Assembly (NCBI RefSeq): GCF_031143425.1
Contig: NC_090448.1
Location: 331,278,177 to 331,342,176 of the forward strand
Length of the DNA: 64,000 nucleotides
Direction of reading: 5' to 3'
From: Pleurodeles waltl
Taxonomy: Eukaryota > Chordata > Amphibia > Caudata > Salamandridae
Part shown: one piece after another, positions 54,762-64,000 of the stretch
Layout of the letters: every line of letters begins with the position of its first letter
Position numbering within the stretch: the first letter of the stretch is position 1
Notes under the pieces: model-generated
What the model was told of the DNA's origin: nothing
Databases searched by the model: none
What the model saw: only the letters and a program-made list of their open reading frames with translations
Translations under genes and position numbers: made by a program

Positions 54762-55895
54762 TCACTGGAAGTATTGCTGGATCACATTGTTTCTGCTGTC
54801 TATGTCCTCTTCTTCTGCCTCCTCTTCTTCACTGTCCACAGGCTCCACAGCTGCCACAAGACCTCCTTCTGGACCATCCTCCTGCAGAAAAGGCACCTGT
54901 CATCGCAAAGCCAAGTTGTGCAGCATACAGCAGGCCACGATGATCTGGCACACCTTCTTTGGTGAGTACTATGGGGAACCACCTGTCATATGGAGGCACC
55001 AGAACCTGGCCTTCAGGAGGCGGAAGGTCCTTTCTATCACTCTCCTAGTTCGCCCATGTGCCTCATTGTAGCGTTCCCCTGCCCTTGTCCTGGGATTTCT
55101 CACTGGGGTCAGTAGCCATGACAGGTTGGGGTAACCAGAGTCACCTGCAAATGTCGAGGGAAATCTGTTAGACACGCACTAACCCTTAAGGACAACCCCA
55201 GACCCAGACAACTATTCACAGGGTATAGGGTCCTTGTCCTTACCTATTAGCCACACACGGTGCCTCTGGAGTTGCCCCATCACATAAGGGATGCTGCTAT
55301 TCCTCAGAATGTAAGCGTCATGCACTGAGCCAGGAAACCTGGCTTACACATGGGAGATGTACTGGTCGGCCAAACACACCATCTGCACATTCATTGAATG
55401 GTAGCTCTTCCGGTTTCTGTACACCTGTTCACTCCTGCTGGGGGGACCAAGGCCACATGTGTCCCATCAATGGCACCTATGATGCTGGGGATATGTCCCA
55501 TGGCATAGAAGTCACCTTTCCCTGTAGGCAAATCCTCCACCTGAGGGAACACGATGTAGCTGCGCATGTGTTTCAGCAGGGCAGACAACACTCTGGACAA
55601 CACGTTGGAGAACATAGGCTGGGACATCCCTGATGCTATGGCCACTGTTGTTTGAAAAGACCCACTTGCCAGGAAATGGAGTACTGACAGGACCTGCACT
55701 AGAGGGGAGATCCCTGTGGGATGGTGGATAGCTGAAATCAGGTCTGGCTTCAACTGGGCACACAGTTCCTGGATTGTGGCACGATCAAGTCTGTAGGTGA
55801 CTATTACATGTCTCTCTTCCATTGTCGGCAGGTCCACCAGCGGTCTGTACACCGGAGGATGCCACCATCTCCTCACCTGCCCCGTCTGACGTGCC
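54762..55895 (-). pseudogene. Harbinger transposase, main exons, copy 3, frameshifted
   Basis: Begins at 55895 after CATAG, the same acceptor as copy 1. Reads RQTGQVRRWWHPPVYRPLVD and on through GAIDGTHVAL (first Asp). A one-base loss near 55440 then shifts the frame (in PPAG). A 99-nt intron (55145-55243) splits the second-Asp region. After it, GDSGYPNLSWLLTPV and VIERTFRLLKARF (Glu) are visible. A stop at 54969 and further decay end the frame; the original end aligns near 54762. Confidence 0.87.
55145..55243 (-). other. Transposase intron absent from copy 1
   Basis: On the minus strand: CTAATAG/GTAAGG to CATTTGCAG/GTGACTC, 99 nt. Removing it restores LIGDSGY, exactly as in the uninterrupted copy 1 (3452-3458 region). 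Confidence 0.85.
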
Positions 55896-56343
55896 CTATG
55901 GATGAGAACAGCGAGCACAGAGTCAGCTAACACTGAGGTAGTAAAAAAACATTTTTATTGCACACATTTGTCAATACGCTATGTGCCTGTCTCTGTGTAT
56001 ATGCCAGGCCTATAAATGTGTGACGCATTTAAAATTAATGCCATGTGGCCCCCTGAAATGGTGGCTGCCTGACCTGTAATGTGGGACAAGGGGATATGAG
56101 GTAACTGACCTGGCGTTGTACACCGTCGCGGTAGGCAGTCGAAGACCGCGGCGCAATCCTGCATTGGTTAACATTGGAACCTATGGGTTCCAGGAGCCAA
56201 TGACGATGTACGCCGGCGCTGACAGTACGCACCGCCGCGGATGTGACCGCCATTTTCTGTCTGTTCACTCACTTGATACCTGATCTTTGACAGGAGAGGA
56301 CCTACACTGCAAGTGCTGCTGTGACCTCAGTCTGGAAGCAACA

Positions 56344-59306
56344 ATGGCTCATGTGTCTGGGGAAAGGACCCCTGCCTTCACATCGGAGGAGTTGGATAAT
56401 CTAGTGGATGGGGTCCTCCCACAGTACACGCTTCTCTACGGTCCTCCAGACAAACAGGTGAGTACATTGTGAGCATGCTGTATGGGCAACGCCTGTTTGG
56501 AGTGGTGTGGATGGAAGATACGGGGGGAGATGAGGCCTGCATGATCAGACGGTGAGTGTATGTGTGTCAGAGCAAGGGTGGGAATGTGGGACTATGACTG
56601 TCTGGACGGTTACATTTTTACATTTTCCCTTGTACTATTCCTCTAGGTCAGCGCCCACCAGAAGAAGGATATTTGGCGTGCCATCGACAAGGACGTCCGT
56701 ACCCTGGGGGTCCACCACAGACGGAGCACCCACTGCCGTAAAAGATGGGAGGTCATTCGCCGCTGGAGCAAGAAGACGACGGAGGCCCAACTGGGGATGG
56801 CCTCCCAACGTGGGAGGGGTGCCTGTCGCACCATGACCCCCCTGATATTCCGGATCCTGGCGGTGGCGTATCTGGAGTTGGATGGGCGGTTGAGGGCATC
56901 ACAGCAGCCACAAGGGGGTGAGTACCGTCACATCCATTTAACTCTGTGCGCATTGGAGGTGTCTGGGTGGGGGAGCTGGGCAGTGGGGTCCCCTAGGCTA
57001 GGGCGAGCTTTGTAGGCAAGGACCCTTTGTGAGGCAGGCTAAGTGGCACCCCATCCCACCAGCGGTAAGAGCCATGTACACCTAGTCTGGCTCCTTTGAC
57101 TTCCATGTGTACAACAATCGGGCATAGTCCATGTACCCCATGTCCCTGTGATTAATTAGGGAACTCTAAGTGCATGGCATAGTGTAGAGGGCTGCTGTGT
57201 GTATAGTGTCCGCCGACGGTAGCGGTATTGTATGCACTGAACATGTCTTTCTTCTTTATCACCCCTCTTTTTTGTGGTCTCCCTGTTCTTGTGTGCATTA
57301 GCATCATCAGGCGGAGGAGCTGTGCCACCGGAGCAGGAGGGAGATGCATCCCACATGGCCCTGGAGGGCGAGACAACAAAGTCTGAAGTCACCAGTGGGA
57401 CGGAGGGCGAGGAGAGCTCCACGGCGGGAACAGGAGCTGAAACCAGCGACACCGACTCTTCCTCTGTTGGGAGCTCCCTTGCGGTGGCGGGCCCCTCTGT
57501 GCCCACCGCATCTACAGCCGCCACCCCCCCCTACCAGCACCGCCCTCCCAGCAGCCCCTCAGCATGTGTCCCGTGGCCGCTCACTCAGGAGGGTGGGCAT
57601 CTCCTTCGCCCCAGGCACCTCAGGCCCTGCCCTAGTCAGCCCTGCTGCCCTCAGTGAGGAGGCTATTGACCTCCTGAGATCGCTCCCTGTTGGGCAGTCT
57701 ATCACTCTGAATGCCATCCAGGGTGTAGAGAGGCAGTTGCAACAGACAAATGCATACGTTGAGGGCATTCATTCTGGGCAGGCAGCCCAACAGCGAGCAT
57801 TTCAGGCTCTGGCCTCTGCACTGATGGCAGCCATTGTCCCTGTGTCCAGCCTCCCCCCTCCAACTTCCTCCACCCAGATCCAATGCCCAGTACCTCAGCC
57901 TATCCCAAGCACACCATCAGACCAGCATGCACACACTGGGTGGCTCTGGCAAACATAAGCACCACACATCCCACAAGCACTCACACAAGCATCATACCCA
58001 TGCACACATACCAACATCCACTGCCTCCACTGTGTCCCCCTCCTCCACGTCTCCCTCCTCCCTCCCTGTCACGTCTCCACTCACACCTGCATGCACTACA
58101 TCTTCAGCCACTACCTCCATTACCAGCACGCCCATCACCACACACCGCTCATGTGCACTCACCACCCCCACTACCATTCACACATCCCCTGTGTCTGTGA
58201 GCCCTCCTCCCAAACTACACAAACGCAGTCACACACCCACCGAACAGCTATCCACCTCACGACAGCCTCCAGCCCATGCACCTTCACCCAAAGTCAGCAC
58301 ACGAACACCTCCTACAACCACTACCTCTTCCTCCACTCCCAAACCCCCTCCATCTACCCGTCCCAGTGTGTCAAAAAAACTTTTCCTCTCAAATGTTGAC
58401 CTCTTCTCTACACCTCCCTCCCGTCCGTCCCCTAGGACCTGCCTTTCCAGGTCCTATCCCAGCACCTCAGCCACCACATCACCGGGCACAGTGGTGCCAG
58501 CAATATCCGGATTCTGGAGTGCGCCAAGCCACAGGGCTGCCAGCGTCCCAATGAGCGCGTCCAAGGACATTCCCCCACCTCCAAAACAGAAGAAGTTGCC
58601 CACATCCCGGAGGGAGAAGGCCAAAACACCTGCCACCAAGGGCTCAGTCAAGACAATAGTTGGGAGTGGCAAGACAGCTGCGCCACCATCCAAGGTGGGG
58701 AAGGGCCTGAAAAAGAAAGGCAAGTCAACGTTCCCCTCAACCTGCATGGCGGATAAGACCGCCCCTGGCACCGCCACATGCACCGCCGCCACGGACACCG
58801 CCGCCAGCACCCCAGATACTGAGCCCTTCACCAGCACCGCAGACACTGTGCCCTTCAGCAGCACCGCAGTCAGTGAGCCCGCCACCAGCACTGCCGATAC
58901 TGTCAACGCCGCCAGCACCGCGGTCAGTGAGCCCGCCACCAGCACCACCGCTACTCACAGCGCCGCCAGCACAGCAGTCTGTGAGCCAGCCACCAGCATG
59001 GCAGTCTGTGAGCCAGCCATCTGCATCGCAGTCAGTGAGGCCACCACCAGGACCGCTGGCCCAATGACCGCCGCAAGCACCACCGCCCCAATGACCGCCG
59101 CAAGCACCGCCGCTACTGACCCCGCCGCAAGCACCGCCAGCGGCCCCGGGACATCCTTAGACAGTGGCACCACCGCAGACATGGCGGCCATCCCCAGTAG
59201 TAATTCGTATGAGGCTGGTGTTCAGTTCCAGGGGCCTGGGCAGCTTCGATGTTGCCCCACTGTCAGTGGAGTGTCACATCCACTACCTCAGTCCTTGGCA
59301 GGATGA
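56344..59306 (+). pseudogene. M2 Myb/SANT protein, Harbinger copy 3, frameshifted
   Basis: Exon A is 56344-56457 (114 nt), B is 56647-56917 (271 nt) and C starts at 57302, all as in copy 1. The Myb-like domain reads FTSEELDNLVDGVLPQY, DIWRAIDKDVRTLGVHHRR and CRKRWEVIRRW. Exon C has an acidic Ser-rich segment, the helical region (LNAIQGVERQLQQTNAYVEG), and a P/S/T/H-rich tail ending in EPATSTADT-like repeats. Two indels (near 57520 and 57930) shift the frame. It confirms the M2 gene model. Confidence 0.82.
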
Positions 59307-59580
59307 AGCACTCTGGGCACAAAGACCCCTCCAGAACCAGTGGAGAAAGGCATCCACTACCTCAGTCCTTGGCAGGATGAAGCACTCTGGGCACAAAGCC
59401 CCCTCCAGAACCAGTGGAGAAAGACATCCACTACCTCTGTCCTTGGCAGGATGAAGCACTCTGGGCACAAAGCCCCCTCCAGAACCAGTGGAGAAAGGCA
59501 TCCACTACCTCATTCCTTGGCAGGATGAAGCACTCTGGGCACAATGCCCCCTCCAGAACCAGTGGAGACTGACATCCACT
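59270..59580. repeat. 74-bp minisatellite, Harbinger copy 3
   Basis: Four units with GGCAGGATGAAGCACTCTGG and CCAGAACCAGTGGAGAAAGG. Confidence 0.93.
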
Positions 59581-60008
59581 TGAGAGACTGTGGCTTTGCA
59601 CTCCCCAGGATGCAGCAGTGAGCAACCCACCCACTGGAGAGACTTGAGAGACAGTGGCTTTGCACTCCCCACGATAAAGAAGTGGGCAAACCACCCACTG
59701 GAGAGACTTGAGAGACTGTGGCTTTGCACTCCCCAGGATAAAGCAGTGGGCAAACCACCCTCTGGAGAGACTTGAGAGACTGTGGCTTTACACTCCCCAG
59801 GATAACGCAGTGGGCAAACCACCCACTGGAGAGACTTGAGAGACTGTGGCTTTGCACTCCCCAGGATAAAGCAGTGGGCAAACCACCCACTGGAGAGACT
59901 TGAGAGACTGTGGCTTTGTACACCCTAGGATGCAGCAGTGGGCAAACCACCCACTGGAGAGAGTTGAGAGACTGTGGCTTTGCACTCCCCAGGATACATC
60001 AATGGGCA
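59581..60008. repeat. 64-bp minisatellite, Harbinger copy 3
   Basis: Seven units with GACTGTGGCTTTGCACTCCC and GTGGGCAAACCACCCACTGG. Confidence 0.93.
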
Positions 60009-60457
60009 TGGAGCCCCCTTGTGGAGCTGGCGTCGTGCACTCATCCGACTGAAGTGCCCACCTTTCCCTTCCCCCTGAGGTGCCTGTTTTATTTCGATCT
60101 GATGCCCCTGCAGTGTTCTCTCCGTTTCGATCGGGTATCGAGTGTGGGCCTCGCCCATGTATTTTGGGCCCAGTGGTCCACGGACTATATAGGTGCAGTA
60201 ACTGGACTTGAATTCTTGGTGTACATATTTGTTTATAGTGTATATATATTTTTGACTAATGGATGTTTATTGATTACAATGGTTACAATAATTTCCTTTT
60301 GTCCTTGCGTTCTTCAGGAGGGGTTCGGGGGTGTAAATGTAATATTTCAGCATGTATTGGTGTGTGTGTGTTGTTGTGGGTGAGGGTGGGGGTGTTGCAT
60401 GTGTGTGTCACTCTCTTTTCCCTCCCCCCTCCCCTATGTTGTAGGTGCAGTACTCAC

Positions 60458-60537
60458 CGTGGCCGTCGCCATCGGTTGTGCTCCTGGTAGAGGAGTAGGA
60501 AGACTATTGCAGGGAGTATTTGAAGTTCAGGCTCCAT
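60458..60537 (-). pseudogene. Transposase exon 1, Harbinger copy 3
   Basis: 80 nt (one codon shorter than copy 1), same start MEPELQILPAIVFLLLYQEH and GTGAGT donor, phase 2. Joins in frame to 55895. Confidence 0.7.
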
Positions 60538-60865
60538 GGCGGCCTGGTTCCTCGTGGGCTGTGTAGAGGTGGGTGTTTTCCCTTCCAAGTCCTGTTTCCG
60601 CCATGTTTTTGTTCGCGTTGAATCCGCCCCGGAAAAGGTGGCGGATTGGCCTGTTATAATAGTGTGGGCGGTACATTCTCTTCCGCCTGTCTGTTGGCGG
60701 TGACCGCCAAGCTGTTTGTTTGTACTGACGTGGCAGTCGGAGTGTTAAAGTGGCTGTCTATGTTGGCGGTTTCCGCCATGGTCATAATTCCATTTTTTTT
60801 ACCGCCGGCCTGTTGGCGGTTTTACCGCCGCTATACCACCGACCGCCAGGGTTGTAATGAGGGCC

Positions 60866-61479
60866 ATAGTGCGATGGCTAGACAGAGTAAAGCTTAAGAG
60901 AGTACATTTTATTTTATTTTCTCCCTTTTCTATCTATTTATTTAATTTTATTTATTTATTTTTCTCTAGTACAGTAGGACTAGAGTAATAGATATGTAAA
61001 TACATTGTAAGAGAATCTACGTGTAAGGAATATAATAATGGGTATAATAATATGAGATGTAAAGTTGTGTAAACACAGACTTTCAAGATTTGCAATATTT
61101 AATGTTGATTTATAAGTGTACTTTTCTAACATTCATTTATCTTTCCTCAATTTTTCAATAGCGAAATGCTTTCTGTTAAAATAGTTAAGATAACATTTGC
61201 TCATTGTGATATAAAAAGGAAAGCAGGGATTTATAAGTATCTAATATAACAACTTATCTTGGAGCTATACAATGAGATATGAACATGTTAAGCATAGAGT
61301 AATATACACATATATATGTATATATACAAACATATAAATATGCACACAGGCGCACACACGCATATCCACATATATACATTTAACCGTGAGTAAATGTGCA
61401 TTTGTTAAACTGGCTTAATGAGTATGTGTATATTTTATTATTGTGAAATAGTACCTACACATATTTCTTAAAAAGCTAT
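60866..61479 (-). mobile_element. Antisense L2 LINE 3' UTR, part 2
   Basis: Continues part 1 directly after the ATA duplication. 61225-61479 matches the inverse of about 45740-45990 (TATCTAATATAACAAC). An AT-rich insert of about 310 bp (60895-61215) of unknown kind lies inside. Confidence 0.75.
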
Positions 61480-62551
61480 TGCCCTCATTTTGACTTTGGC
61501 AGTCTTTTTCCAAGACCGCCAAAGCCGTGGGCGCCAGAAGGCCACCAGTGCTGGCGGTCTTCTGCCCACTAGATCACGAGTATTGAAGGATTTCCGCCAC
61601 ATTTTGGGCAGAAATCTTCCAGTAGTTGTGCTGGTGGTCGGAGGCGCACGGGCGGTTCCACCACCAGCCCCGCCCCGCCAAAAGGACTCCACCTGCCGTA
61701 TTACGAGCAGTAATATGGCCTGGCGGCGTCCTGCTGGTGGGGCGCTGCCGACCTCCTCACCGGACAAAGTAAGTCGGGCATCCGACAGGGGAGGGGGATG
61801 GGAGGATGTGGTGTGTGCGTGCGTGTGTGAGTGGGTGTTGGCTGCGTGTGTGCATGTATGTGTGTATGCATGTGTGTATGGGTGTGTGTGTATATGCATG
61901 TTTGAATGTATGTGTGTTTGTGTGTGTGAATGTATGTGTGTATGCATGGTTGAATGCGTGTATGAATGTTGAAGTGAGTGCTTGTATGAATGTTGAGATG
62001 AGTGCGTGTATGGATGCTTGTGAGTGAATGCTTGTATGTCAGTGTTGGTGAATGAGTGTATACGGGGTGCGTGAATGAGTGTTTGCGGGGTGCGTGTGGG
62101 TGTCTGTGTACATGTATGCGGGGTGACCTGTACTAGAAGGGGCGGTGGGTGTGCTGTTCCAGAAGAGGGAGGTGGGGGGTTCTGGTATGGAGGGGGGTTT
62201 GGGGTATTGGGCTTGCTGGGGGGAGCCATCTTCCAGTGACAGGAAAGACATTTCCTGTCACAGGCAGCCTTTCCACCAGGGTTTTCATGGCAGTGCTACA
62301 GACGCAGAAACCTTGGTGGAAAGCCGGCACAAAATACTGCTGGTGGTCTTCATTGGACCGCCGGGTCGGAGATGCTGTTCTCTGGCCCGGCGGGTTCAAC
62401 TGCCCTGGTGTTACAGGTGGGGATGTGGCAGGTTGGCAGAGGCCAACCCGCCAGACTCATTATGTGGCGGTCTTCACCGCCAGCCCGTCGGCATTGAAAC
62501 CACCTCCGTAGCCCTGGTGGTCAGTAGACCACCAGGGTTATAATGAGGGCC
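61480..62551. mobile_element. Non-autonomous Harbinger, copy 4, 1.07 kb
   Basis: Ends TGCCCTCATTTTGACTTTGG and, inverted, GGCCCTCATTATAACCC; duplication TAT (61477-61479 and 62552-62554). Subterminal GGCGGT-like words. No coding region. Contains a TGTGTATG-rich microsatellite (about 61808-62110) and an inverted segment around 62230-62340 (GTGACAGGAAA, TTTCCTGTCAC). Confidence 0.85.
61808..62110. repeat. TG-rich microsatellite in Harbinger copy 4
   Basis: Runs of TGTGTGTATG and GTGTGAATG drifting into TGAATGTTGAAGTGAGTGC. Confidence 0.85.
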
Positions 62552-62605
62552 TATATGTCTTTACTGAAAATAATTACAAGGGTTGCGTCTGCCAGTTATG
62601 TCGAA
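62552..62605 (-). mobile_element. Antisense L2 LINE 3' UTR, part 3
   Basis: Short continuation after the TAT duplication, similar to the inverse of about 45660-45715; the right limit is unclear. Confidence 0.45.
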
Positions 62606-64000
62606 GGTTGACATACCTATTTGTAGGTACAATTCTGAGCATGTTAATGTGACTCAAGCATATCTAGCTAATCTAATTTTAGATTTTGCAATGTATTCTG
62701 GTACTCGGAGTTTACTTTTTCTCATTCTAAATGCAGGGCTATCTGTATCATGAAGAAAGGGTATACCTAGAACTGGATGAATTATCAGTATCCTGACTCT
62801 AGGACGGCTGTACACAGCTTGCATTTCTGTCCAGTCCATGGTGTAAGAGTAAAGGTCCCTCATGCAGTGAGAATCTGCTCCTCATTTTCTCATTCTAATC
62901 AGCCCAGTTTTCTTTCTAGTGCAGGAGATTCAACTCATAATTTCCCTGAGAGAAGTCCATCTAAAGTAGAATTTTTTTTTAACATGGGTGACTACAGTCT
63001 CCATAATAAGACTATTATATGACTAGTGGTTGGTGGCAGCTGATTAGTAGTTATGGGCTACAGCCCTTTTTACCTGTAGTGCATCTGCACATTGACTTTC
63101 GGTGCATAAATCTACCTAGCATTTTATTAATGTGTCTCCGATTCCCTGATTCTTTGTGGAGTTCTTGGGAGTGCTTGGGTAATTGAAAGGTAGTGTACAT
63201 GTTGCTCCTTTGTTTGTATATAATCTAAGATGCTACAGGCTGCTTCTATGTCTTGGTAGTTGTGTAGTTGCTCTTTTACCTTGTCCTTGCTGCTTTCCTC
63301 CACTGTTCTCCATGTCCCCCTCCATGTACAAATTTGTGTAAAGTGAAGCGTGTATCTGTTTGAATTTTCAGCCACTAAGTGCAGCAATAAGGATCCTTTG
63401 TGTTTACCAGAGCTGAAGCAGGCCAAAACAACCAGAGTAGTTGTTTCCCTGGTTGACATGGAGCTGAGGCACACCTGAAATAAATCCACTTGACTTGATT
63501 GACTCCCTCCAAAGTTGGGAACCAGCTGTGAATTTGAATGATCAGTTGGTAGGGGGCCAACGTTCACTCTCCTGGATATAAGTTGAGCCCTTTGGCTTCT
63601 CCAGTGATCACCTTTTACCTGGAATTGTGCTACGCATCTGCATGATTGACAACTAGGACCAGAAGCAGAATATGAGACTATTTCCCCACAAGCGGTAGGA
63701 ACATTACCCCAGGACTAAGGACAAACCTTCCTGTTGCTGTTCTATTAAAGAAGAGGAGGTATATAACCTGAAGTGCAAGAAGCAGCCTGATCCAGAGTCT
63801 ATGTCCAGCGTCCTAGTGTGCTGCCATAAGCTTGATGAAAGCACAACTGCCAAGACTAGTGGCCTTAGATGCTGCTCAGTATGATTGAAGATTGTAGCGA
63901 TGATCATCACTCAAAACAACAGCAGGATTTTTTGCCTTTGTGGCCACTGCTGAATCTTTGTTCCTCAAGTAGTGTTGACAAGATGCGTGAGAGCCCCTGT
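62606..64000. other. Stretch without recognised gene
   Basis: Only short open frames; no domain, RNA gene or element end recognised. Confidence 0.5.

Larger units (their letters stand above)
52205..60865 (+). mobile_element. PIF/Harbinger element, copy 3 (full gene order)
   Basis: Ends GGCCCTCACTACAA and, inverted on the right, GGCCCTCATTACAACCC. Duplication ATA (52202-52204 and 60866-60868). Same gene order as copy 1: M1, transposase main exon, M2, 74-bp and 64-bp repeats, transposase exon 1. It lacks the 29-bp satellite. All three genes carry stops or frameshifts, so it is dead but informative for comparison. It inserted in an older L2 copy. Confidence 0.93.

Noticed and set aside
61468..62229. 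253-codon minus frame across Harbinger copy 4
   Set aside because: Mostly TG microsatellite read as His/Thr/Pro; no domain.
1..64000. tRNA or other small RNA genes
   Set aside because: By eye no cloverleaf with A and B boxes was found; a covariance-model scan would be decisive.

Overview
The window looks like intergenic DNA from a very large, repeat-rich vertebrate genome, most probably a salamander or newt. The reasons are degenerate vertebrate-type 5S rRNA units spaced about 220-240 bp apart, L2-type LINEs, a Ty3/gypsy element, several PIF/Harbinger elements and hAT-type elements. No host protein gene could be supported; every convincing coding region belongs to a mobile element. Family names rest on recognised motifs, not on database searches.

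Layout. (1) Positions 1-26780 are a tandem array of about 21 decayed 5S rRNA units, all on the minus strand. It has been split by a Ty3/gypsy element (380-16957, minus strand, target duplication AAGGG), by Harbinger copy 2 (18860-23146, duplication ATG), by two short inverted-repeat elements (24570-25098 and 26022-26708) and by an unclassified insert near 23.8-24.1 kb. The gypsy 3' LTR is itself split by the 11-kb Harbinger copy 1 (469-11444). (2) Positions 27963-38737 form one hAT-type element with an 8-bp duplication (GTTGATAT). Inside it are a very young LTR retrotransposon (30357-36097, duplication TATCT) and a CACTCTA-rich minisatellite. (3) Positions 39014-39306 are a hAT-type MITE. An array of CCAAT boxes (about 40.9-41.4 kb) then leads into an L2-like LINE that ends at 46572. 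(4) Positions 46901-49994 may be a further inverted-repeat element. (5) From 51.66 to about 62.6 kb lies a second, antisense L2 3' end, split by Harbinger copy 3 (52205-60865, duplication ATA) and by the small non-autonomous copy 4 (61480-62551, duplication TAT).

How the genes work together. Comparing Harbinger copies 1, 2 and 3 gives an unusual three-gene plan. A Myb/SANT gene (M1) reads inward from the left end. The DDE transposase is on the opposite strand, with a tiny first exon at the far right end and its main exon tail-to-tail with M1. A second Myb/SANT gene with a long Pro/Ser/Thr-rich tail (M2) lies wholly inside the transposase intron on the other strand. Splice sites, exon lengths and phases agree between copies. 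Copy 1 has an apparently intact transposase with D208, D284 and E320; both Myb genes carry frameshifts. Its transposase intron also holds about 3 kb of 29/30-bp satellite.

The young LTR element is the other notable system. It lacks RT and integrase and carries an unrecognised acidic Ser-rich reading frame. It appears set up for self-priming: nine bases just after the 5' LTR are the exact complement of nine bases 23-29 bp downstream of a palindromic TATA box. Its LTR also has CTCF-like and ZNF143-like motifs.
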